Shown in pieces: positions 58,251-64,000 of a stretch of 64,000 nucleotides of DNA. Location of the stretch: NCBI RefSeq assembly GCF_002941025.1, contig NZ_PTJS01000001.1, positions 4,653,461-4,717,460 on the forward strand, read 5' to 3'. The stretch is from Streptomyces sp. QL37 (GTDB lineage: Bacteria > Actinomycetota > Actinomycetes > Streptomycetales > Streptomycetaceae). The translations under genes and the position numbers were made by a program. Position 1 is the first letter of the stretch; each line of letters opens with the position of its first letter. The notes beneath the pieces are model-generated. The model was given only the letters and a program-made list of their open reading frames with translations, was not told the DNA's origin and did not search any database.

Positions 58251-59219
58251 TCAGGTGGTTCGGACGGCCGCGAGTGCGGCGCGGAGGTGACCGTCGGAGT
58301 CGGCCAGGAGCGTGGCGGCGGTGGGGCCGTCGACCCCGCCGAGGATGGCGAGGATGGCGTTCTTCACCTCGCCGTCGGTGGCGGCGAGCGCCGCCTCGAT
58401 CTCCTTGTCGGAGGCGCCGGTGGCGAGGGAGACGATCCGCCGGGAGCGGGCGCGCAGCTTCTCGTTGGAAGCGCGCACGTCGACCATGAGATTCCCGTAC
58501 GTCTTGCCGAGCCGGATCATGGTGATCGTCGAGAGCATGTTCAGGACGAGCTTCTGCGCCGTGCCCGCCTTGAGACGGGTGGAGCCGGTGAGGAGCTCGG
58601 GGCCGACGACGATTTCCAGGCCGTGTTCGGCCGCGGCGGCGAGCGCGGAGTCCGCGTTGCAGGAGAGGCCGATGGTGAGCGCGCCCCTCGTACGGGCGTG
58701 CTCGACGGCTCCGATGGCGTACGGCGTGCGGCCGGAGGCGGAGATCCCGACCACGGTGTCGTCGGCGCCGAGGTTCAGTCCGTCGAGGTCGGCGGCGGCC
58801 AGTTCCTTGCTGTCCTCGGCGCCCTCGACGGCCGTGACCATGGCGGAGGGGCCGCCCGCGATCAGGCCGATGACCTCGGACGGGTCGGTGTTGAAGGTGG
58901 GCGGGCACTCGCTGGCGTCGAGCACACCGAGACGGCCTGCCGTGCCCGCGCCCGCGTAGATCAGCCGGCCGCCGCGCGCCATGCGCTCGGCGACGGCGTC
59001 GATCGCGGCGGCGATCTGCGGCAGCTTCTCGGCGACGGCGGCGGGGACGGTGGTGTCCTCGCCGTTCATGATCCGCGCTATGTCCTGCGTGGGGAGCTGG
59101 TCGATCTCGGCGAGCTCGGGGCGGAACGCCTCGGTGGTGAGGGTCGCGAGCTGGGCGCGCAGTTCGCCGTAGCCGCCGGGGGTGGCTTCGTCGGCGTTCG
59201 CGTCGGTGGTGGAGGTCAT
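58251..59219 (-). CDS. murQ: N-acetylmuramic acid 6-phosphate etherase
   Basis: Cleaves D-lactate from MurNAc-6-phosphate to give GlcNAc-6-phosphate, the NagA substrate. A 322-residue SIS-domain enzyme with I-Y-A-G-A-G-T-A-G-R-L-G, the signature G-I-S-A-S-G-R-T-P-Y and a C-terminal UBA-like helix bundle. ATG 59219 is preferred to a TTG at 59225. It links the local MurNAc system to the nagKA operon at 4.5-6.6 kb. Confidence 0.94.
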   Translation of the reverse strand: MTSTTDANADEATPGGYGELRAQLATLTTEAFRPELAEIDQLPTQDIARIMNGEDTTVPAAVAEKLPQIAAAIDAVAERMARGGRLIYAGAGTAGRLGVLDASECPPTFNTDPSEVIGLIAGGPSAMVTAVEGAEDSKELAAADLDGLNLGADDTVVGISASGRTPYAIGAVEHARTRGALTIGLSCNADSALAAAAEHGLEIVVGPELLTGSTRLKAGTAQKLVLNMLSTITMIRLGKTYGNLMVDVRASNEKLRARSRRIVSLATGASDKEIEAALAATDGEVKNAILAILGGVDGPTAATLLADSDGHLRAALAAVRTT

Positions 59220-59274
59220 GGACAACGCTGCTTTCTCGGGCTCGTACGGTTCGCGGGTGCGGGTGCTGCCGGGG

Positions 59275-60192
59275 TCAGCGGCTGCGGGGGGTGTGGCGGT
59301 GGGCGAGCGCCTCGTACGAGGCGGACAGTGCGGGTGCGGCCGTCTCGTACGTCTGCTGGGCCACCCCTATGAAGAGGCAGTCGACGACGAGGAGCTGGCT
59401 CGTGCGGCTCGACATGGCGGCGGGCCGCAGCTCGCTCTCCCGGGCGGTGGACGTGGTCAGCACGTGGTCGGCGTACTGCGAGACCGGTCCGTCGGGGCGG
59501 CCGGTGATCGCGATGGTCGTCGCGCCGCGGTCGAAGGCGACCCGGAGCGGCTCGATGACGTCACCGGTGGAGCCGGAGTGGGTGATCGCGATGGCCACGT
59601 CGCCGGAGCGGAGCTGCACCGCGTTGGTCACGGCGAGGTGCGGGTCCATGTGGGCGTGGGCTATCAGGCCGATCCGGAGGAGCTTCTGGGCCAGGTCCTG
59701 GCCGACCAGGGAGGACGCGCCGACGCCGTAGATGTCGATGCGGCGGGCGGTCGCGGCGGCGGCCACGGCGGCCCCGAGCTGCACGGTGTCGAGACCGGCC
59801 GCCGTGTCGGCGAGGGTCTGCTGCTCGTCGTAGGCGAGCTTCGTGACGACGTCGGCGATCGGGTCGTCGACCGCGATGTCGGCGGTGACGGCGGGAGCCC
59901 GGCCGGACAGCTGATGGGCGGCGAGGCCGGCGAGGGCGAGACGCAGGTCCCGGTAGCCCGGGTAGCCGAGAAGGCGGGCGGTGCGGACGACGGTCGCCTC
60001 GCTCGTGCCGGTGAGCTCGGCGAGACCGGTGACGGTGAGGGCGGCACACCCGGCGGGGTCCCCCGCGACCGCTTCGGCGACCCGCTGCATGGAACGGGTC
60101 ATGGTCGGGGCGAGGGTGCGCACCTTGGCGGCGAGAGCCGCGGGGGCGGGCGGGGATTCCGGGTTGAAACTTTCCTTCACGTCATTGGTCAC
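59275..60192 (-). CDS. murR: MurR/RpiR-family regulator
   Basis: A 305-residue protein with an N-terminal RpiR HTH (M-Q-R-V-A-E-A-V-A, then G-T-S-E-A-T-V-V-R-T-A-R-L-L-G) and a C-terminal SIS domain (I-Y-G-V-G-A-S-S-L-V). It heads the murR-murQ-murP set and probably represses it, with MurNAc-6-phosphate as inducer, by analogy to E. coli MurR. Confidence 0.88.
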   Translation of the reverse strand: MTNDVKESFNPESPPAPAALAAKVRTLAPTMTRSMQRVAEAVAGDPAGCAALTVTGLAELTGTSEATVVRTARLLGYPGYRDLRLALAGLAAHQLSGRAPAVTADIAVDDPIADVVTKLAYDEQQTLADTAAGLDTVQLGAAVAAAATARRIDIYGVGASSLVGQDLAQKLLRIGLIAHAHMDPHLAVTNAVQLRSGDVAIAITHSGSTGDVIEPLRVAFDRGATTIAITGRPDGPVSQYADHVLTTSTARESELRPAAMSSRTSQLLVVDCLFIGVAQQTYETAAPALSASYEALAHRHTPRSR

Positions 60193-60195
60193 ATT

Positions 60196-60210
60196 TGAAA
60201 GATATTTTCA
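60196..60210. promoter_or_regulatory. Probable MurR operator
   Basis: TGAAA-GATAT-TTTCA, a perfect dyad 4-18 bp before the murR ATG on an AT-rich island that stands out in this genome. Binding here would cover the ribosome site and early transcribed region. Confidence 0.65.
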
Positions 60211-60295
60211 GTCGTGAATCCCGTCAACCCCCCTTTGGTCCCTACCTCTGAAGGATCAAGGCCGGGCCGTCGCGCGGCCGGGGGACAATGGGGCC

Positions 60296-60664
60296 ATGGA
60301 GTTGAACAGCCTGGAACAGGAGCTGCACACCGCGCGTGCGCTGGTGATGGCCGACCTCGTCGCGGGCGACGTGGCCGACGCCGGAATCGTCTCGATGGTC
60401 GAGGACGCGGTCGCCCACCGGCGGTGGTGGGTCGAGCAGTGGCCCGAGGGTGTGGCCTTCGTCACGGGGCTCGTGGCGCAGGACGTCCAGGACGCTCTCC
60501 TGGAGGAGCACGGGCGCTGGCCGCTGTGCCCGGTCTGCACGGAGGAAGGACCGCACGCCCTGGACGTCGAGCCGGAGCTCGGCCCCGATCCGCACTGGGT
60601 CTGCACGAAGGCGACGGTGTCCGTCGCCCGGGTGGGATCGCTCGCCGAGGTGCTCGGGCGGTGA
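60296..60664 (+). CDS. Hypothetical protein with a Cys pair
   Basis: A 122-residue protein (helical N-terminus, W-W-V-E-Q-W-P-E-G, then C-P-V-C and one later Cys in W-V-C-T). The C-P-V-C with the later Cys suggests a partial zinc site. It ends in a GTGA overlap with the DUF4031 gene, so the two are co-translated. No family is recognised. Confidence 0.75.
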   Translation: MELNSLEQELHTARALVMADLVAGDVADAGIVSMVEDAVAHRRWWVEQWPEGVAFVTGLVAQDVQDALLEEHGRWPLCPVCTEEGPHALDVEPELGPDPHWVCTKATVSVARVGSLAEVLGR

Positions 60665-60933
60665 CCGTCTACATCGATCCGCCGACCTGGCCGGGGCACG
60701 GCCGCATGTGGTCGCACCTCGTGAGCGACGTGTCGTTCGACGAACTGCACGCCTTCGCCGCCACGATCGGCTGCCCGCCCCGCGCCTTCGAGCGCGACCA
60801 CTACGACGTGCCCGAGGCGCGTTACGCGGACGCGGTGCGCGCCGGAGCGCTGGAGGTCGGCTCGAAGGAGATCGTGCGCCGGCTCACCGACGCGGGGCTG
60901 CGGAGGCCGAAGGGGCGTCCTGCGCCGGAATGA
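60661..60933 (+). CDS. DUF4031 protein
   Basis: A 90-residue protein from GTG 60661: V-T-V-Y-I-D-P-P-T-W-P-G-H-G-R-M-W-S-H-L and F-E-R-D-H-Y-D-V-P, the DUF4031 signature with conserved His and Asp. It is coupled to the preceding gene by a GTGA overlap. Its 3' end overlaps the convergent MFS gene by 50 bp. Function unknown. Confidence 0.88.
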   Translation: MTVYIDPPTWPGHGRMWSHLVSDVSFDELHAFAATIGCPPRAFERDHYDVPEARYADAVRAGALEVGSKEIVRRLTDAGLRRPKGRPAPE

Positions 60934-62182
60934 CCTGCGCCGGTGTGCTCGTGGCGATGCGCCGGGACGGCTTGCCGCCGTCGCGCAGCCGCAGTGAGAC
61001 CGTCACGGCCACCAGACCGAGCAGCAGCATCCCGGCGCCCGCCCAGGCCGTGGCCCGGAAGCCGAAGTCCGCGTCGATCACCGCACCGCCCAGCCAGGGC
61101 CCGCTCGTGTTGCCCAGGTTGAACGCGGCCGTGGTCGTCGCACCCGCCAGCGTCGGGGCCACACCCGCGACGTTGAACATCCGGGCGTTGAGCGCCGGGG
61201 CCGTGTAGAACGCCGACAGCCCCAGCAGGAACGCCAGGACGACGACGGCGACCTGGTTCGACGCGAAGAGGGCCAGCGCCACCAGGAAGACCGTCGAGGC
61301 GCTGATGCCGCTCAGCAGCACACCGAAGAGATGCGCGTCCGCGACCCGGCCGCCGATCGTCGTACCGATCAGCGCACCCGCGCCGAAGAGCGCGAGGACC
61401 CACGGCACCCAGCCCGAGCTCAGTCCCGCCACATCGGTCAGCAGCGGTGCGAGATAGCTGAACGCGCAGAACACGCCGCCGGCGGCGAGGGCCGTGATCA
61501 CGATGGACAGCCACACCTGACGGTCCTTGTAGATCGCGACTTCCTTTTTGAGCTGCGGCTTCTCGTCCGGCAGCGGAATGCGCGGGATGCGTGTGACGAC
61601 CCCGACCAGCGCCACGGCGGACGCCGCGCCCACCGCCCAGAACGCCGAACGCCAGCCGAAGCTCTCCCCCAGGAAGGCGCCCAGCGGCACCCCGAGCACA
61701 TTGGCGATCGACAGCCCGCCGATCATCACGGCCATCGCCCTCGCCCGCGCGTTCACCGGCACCATCGCGATGGCGACCGCCGCACCGACCGCCCAGAAGC
61801 CGGCGCACGCCAGCGCACTCACCACCCGCGAGACGAACAGCACCTCGTACGTCGGCGCCAGCGCACCGGCGACCTGGCCCAGTCCGAAGACCGAGATGAG
61901 GGCGATGAGGGTCGTGCGGCGAGGCAGGCGAAGCGTGGCGACGGCCAGCAGCGGGGCGCCGACCACCATGCCGATCGCGAAGGCGGATATGAGGAGTCCC
62001 GCCTTCGGGATGGACACGTCCATGTCGTCGGCGATGGGCGGCAGCAGCCCGGACAGCATGAACTCGCTGGTGCCGAGGGCGAAGACGGACAGGCCGAGGA
62101 TGTAGACGGCCATCGGCATGCGGGAGCGGCTGGAAACAGAGTCGGGCATGACAGTGGCCAACAGTGCTTTCGTCCCTGTCAT
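60884..62182 (-). CDS. MFS drug-efflux-type transporter
   Basis: A 432-residue 12-helix DHA1-type transporter of the Cmx/CmlR kind: F-A-L-G-T-S-E-F-M-L-S-G-L-L-P, the loop-2/3 region L-R-L-P-R-R-T-T, and motif C-like G-E-S-F-G-W-R-S-A-F-W. It probably exports chloramphenicol-like drugs or sugars by proton antiport. ATG 62182 is the chosen start (GGGGA abuts it); ATG 62149 is possible. Confidence 0.85.
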   Translation of the reverse strand: MTGTKALLATVMPDSVSSRSRMPMAVYILGLSVFALGTSEFMLSGLLPPIADDMDVSIPKAGLLISAFAIGMVVGAPLLAVATLRLPRRTTLIALISVFGLGQVAGALAPTYEVLFVSRVVSALACAGFWAVGAAVAIAMVPVNARARAMAVMIGGLSIANVLGVPLGAFLGESFGWRSAFWAVGAASAVALVGVVTRIPRIPLPDEKPQLKKEVAIYKDRQVWLSIVITALAAGGVFCAFSYLAPLLTDVAGLSSGWVPWVLALFGAGALIGTTIGGRVADAHLFGVLLSGISASTVFLVALALFASNQVAVVVLAFLLGLSAFYTAPALNARMFNVAGVAPTLAGATTTAAFNLGNTSGPWLGGAVIDADFGFRATAWAGAGMLLLGLVAVTVSLRLRDGGKPSRRIATSTPAQVIPAQDAPSASAAPRR

Positions 62183-62224
62183 TCCCCTGTCTCGAAGGGT
62201 GAGCAGGGTCACCGGACGAGGAGC

Positions 62225-62893
62225 TCAGCGGGTGAGCAGCTCCAGCTCCGTGGTCAGGTTCTGCCGGGCCCTCGGCTCCCACTCCGCCGCCCCGTGCGGG
62301 GTACGGAAGAGCCGGGGCAGCTCCAGCAGTTGCCGCAGGACGGCCGACCGGCCCTCGCGGAACGCGTCGTCCGGGACGAAGCCGTACTCCTCCCGTACCC
62401 GCGCCGCGTACGCCGCGTACTCCTTGGGGGAGGCCGCCAGGATCGCGAGGTCCGCGTCGCACAGCACCTCGCCGTTGGTGTCGCCGTCGGCCGGGTCGTG
62501 CGTGACGGTGAGCCGGACCAGCCGGGCGACCTCGGCCGTCGCCGCGTCGGGGAGACCGGCCTCGGGCAGGGCCCGCTCGGCGAGCGCGGCACTGCGCTCC
62601 TCGTTCTCGGAGCGGTCGGGGCGGTACACCGCGTCGTGGAACCAGACGGCGAGGCGCACCAGATCCGGGTCGGCGGCGTGGCCGGCCAGGGTGTCGACGC
62701 GGTCCAGGACCTGGATGAGGTGCGTCGTGGTGTGGTAGCGCCGCTGGGGTTCGGCCCAGCGGGCGAGGAGGGCGTCGGCATACGGCTCGGGATCGGGCGC
62801 GAGGCCCGTCCCGCCGCGTACGGCGAGCAGGGCCTCGCGCCACCGGCCACGGAGCGCGGAGGTGCCGGACGTGTCGGGGGCGCTGTCGCTCAT
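62225..62893 (-). CDS. HD-domain protein
   Basis: A 222-residue predicted metal-dependent phosphohydrolase-like protein. It has R-Y-H-T-T-T-H-L and W-F-H-D-A-V-Y (the HD pair), plus T-H-D and C-D-A-D-L-A-I-L, all typical of a small HD family in Streptomyces. Substrate unknown. It lies downstream of the DUF2891 gene on the same strand. Confidence 0.85.
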   Translation of the reverse strand: MSDSAPDTSGTSALRGRWREALLAVRGGTGLAPDPEPYADALLARWAEPQRRYHTTTHLIQVLDRVDTLAGHAADPDLVRLAVWFHDAVYRPDRSENEERSAALAERALPEAGLPDAATAEVARLVRLTVTHDPADGDTNGEVLCDADLAILAASPKEYAAYAARVREEYGFVPDDAFREGRSAVLRQLLELPRLFRTPHGAAEWEPRARQNLTTELELLTR

Positions 62894-62942
62894 ACGCCGA
62901 GAGTAGGACCTGTGTCCCGCGCGCACGGTCCGCCCCCGCCGG

Positions 62943-63983
62943 TCAGTGACCGGGCGCGGTGTCCAGGGCCAGCGCGGCGTACGTCGCCAGCCAGTGGTCC
63001 GAGGAGAAGTCCCCGGAGGACACCGTCGGCAGGCCGAGCGTGAGATGCGCCTCGGCCGAGGCCAGGAGCGCGGTGCGGGCCGGGCCGTCCGGGAGAGCGC
63101 CGGCGATCGAACGGAGGGCGGCCGCCCGGCTCAGGGTGAGACCGAGGAGGTGGCCGATCTGCGGGTCGGCGTGGTCGGAGACCGTCGGCGGGACGAGCAG
63201 CGTGGAGTCGGGCTCGGCGGAGACCAGGTCCGGCAGGAAAGCGGCGATCCAGGTACGGAACTCCGCCGCCGGCAGCACCCGCCGCATCGCGTCCGCCTCC
63301 ACCAGGGCGGGGGAGAGGAAGTCCTGCCCGGAGGGCTCCCAGTGGGCGGGGGCGTCGTGGTCGTCGGTGAACCAGGCCCGCAGCCGGTCCGCCGCCGCGT
63401 CCAGGACCTGTGCCGGCAGCCCGGCGGCCCCGCCCGCGTCGAGGATCAGGCCCAGACCGAAGGCGCTGTTGTTGTGGACGCCGTGCCGGACCGGGTAGGT
63501 CGCCTTGGGCATCCAGGCGCCGAGCAGGTCGCCGACCGCCGCCACGCCGGGGGCCAGGGCCTCGGCCCAGCGGTTGCCGTCGGGCGTGGCGAGCGCCCGG
63601 CACTCGCCGGCGAGCGCGATCAGCCAGGCCCAGCCGTAGGGACGCTCGAAGTGCGGCCGGCCGCGCAGGTAGGCCGCCTCGACGCCGATGTTCTCGGGGG
63701 TCAGGTGGGTGTCGAGCACCTCGCGGATGCGGGTGGTGAGGGTGGCCGGAAGATCGCCGGTGGAGGAGAAGCGGCGCATGAGGCGGACGAGCAGCCAGTG
63801 CATGTGCACCGTGGAGTGCCAGTCGTAGCCCCCGTAGAACGCGGGGTGCAGCGTGCGGGGAGCGACGAGTTCCTCGGGTCCGGCGTAGAGGTGGGCGGGC
63901 GCGTTGGGGTATTCGCGTACGACGTTGGCGAGGGCCAGTTCCGCGAAGGGGACGGCGTATGCGGCGGGGAGCGCGGGGGACAT
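62943..63983 (-). CDS. DUF2891 family protein
   Basis: A 346-residue protein: H-P-A-F-Y-G-G-Y-D-W-H-S-T-V-H-M-H-W, R-P-Y-G-W-A-W-L, H-N-N-S-A-F-G-L, and D-F-L-S-P-A-L-V-E-A are the family hallmarks, with an alpha/alpha-barrel look. Function is unknown. ATG 63983 (GGAG 8 nt upstream) is preferred over GTG 63992. The promoter lies beyond the window edge. Confidence 0.88.
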   Translation of the reverse strand: MSPALPAAYAVPFAELALANVVREYPNAPAHLYAGPEELVAPRTLHPAFYGGYDWHSTVHMHWLLVRLMRRFSSTGDLPATLTTRIREVLDTHLTPENIGVEAAYLRGRPHFERPYGWAWLIALAGECRALATPDGNRWAEALAPGVAAVGDLLGAWMPKATYPVRHGVHNNSAFGLGLILDAGGAAGLPAQVLDAAADRLRAWFTDDHDAPAHWEPSGQDFLSPALVEADAMRRVLPAAEFRTWIAAFLPDLVSAEPDSTLLVPPTVSDHADPQIGHLLGLTLSRAAALRSIAGALPDGPARTALLASAEAHLTLGLPTVSSGDFSSDHWLATYAALALDTAPGH

Positions 63984-64000
63984 CGGGGTCACTCCAGGGG

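Overview
The window is chromosomal DNA of a Streptomyces species. Base composition is very GC-rich with strongly biased third codon positions. The gene set is typical Streptomyces core: a CdgB-like diguanylate cyclase, nagKA under a DasR-type site, otsAB, an orphan groEL2 with CIRCE, a MurPQR set, many LuxR/ECF/XRE regulators, and DUF397, DUF4031 and DUF3263 families.

Layout. 1-16 kb is core metabolism and stress: partial flavin reductase, cdgB-like, a membrane carbohydrate-binding-like protein, a PfkB kinase, nagA/nagK, a sugar-binding lipoprotein, otsB/otsA, a glucosyl-3-phosphoglycerate synthase, SAM-riboswitch-controlled thrC, a CysO-like sulfur carrier, a cold-shock protein and groEL2. 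16.3-37 kb is a Streptomyces contractile injection system (CIS): terminator protein, AAA+ ATPase, sheath, two tube proteins, chaperone-like small proteins, LysM hub, VgrG-like spike, gp25, baseplate J, tail protein I and membrane accessory proteins. Nested in it on the opposite strand are a putative effector (an eCIS core domain fused to a pierisin/scabin-like ADP-ribosyltransferase) and a membrane protein with ChW-like repeats. LuxR-type regulators close the locus (37.1-40.9 kb). 41-64 kb holds a secreted GH81 glucanase with a LacI-type operator, an ECF41 sigma factor with an overlapping oxidoreductase partner and a matching promoter, a TetR/MDR pair, a NarL-type two-component system, an XRE/DUF397 module, a Uma2 nuclease, the murR-murQ-murP locus, an MFS exporter and HD/DUF2891 proteins.

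The most interesting content is the CIS with its in-cluster ADP-ribosyltransferase, and a very large disordered protein carrying recurrent V-Q-R motifs that the effector shares. It sits where phages encode their tape-measure protein. The region encoding this protein (about 24.1-26.0 kb) is broken by at least four inverted repeats and by G/C homopolymers. These look like assembly fold-backs, and pieces of the protein can be read from the scrambled parts. A 331-bp tandem duplication also affects the tail-protein-I gene.

Metabolic logic: GlcNAc and MurNAc recycling genes flank the region on both sides (nagKA and murPQ), each with its own regulator or operator. Osmolyte genes (trehalose, glucosylglycerate) and chaperones sit beside the CIS, which in Streptomyces is linked to stress and developmental cell death.
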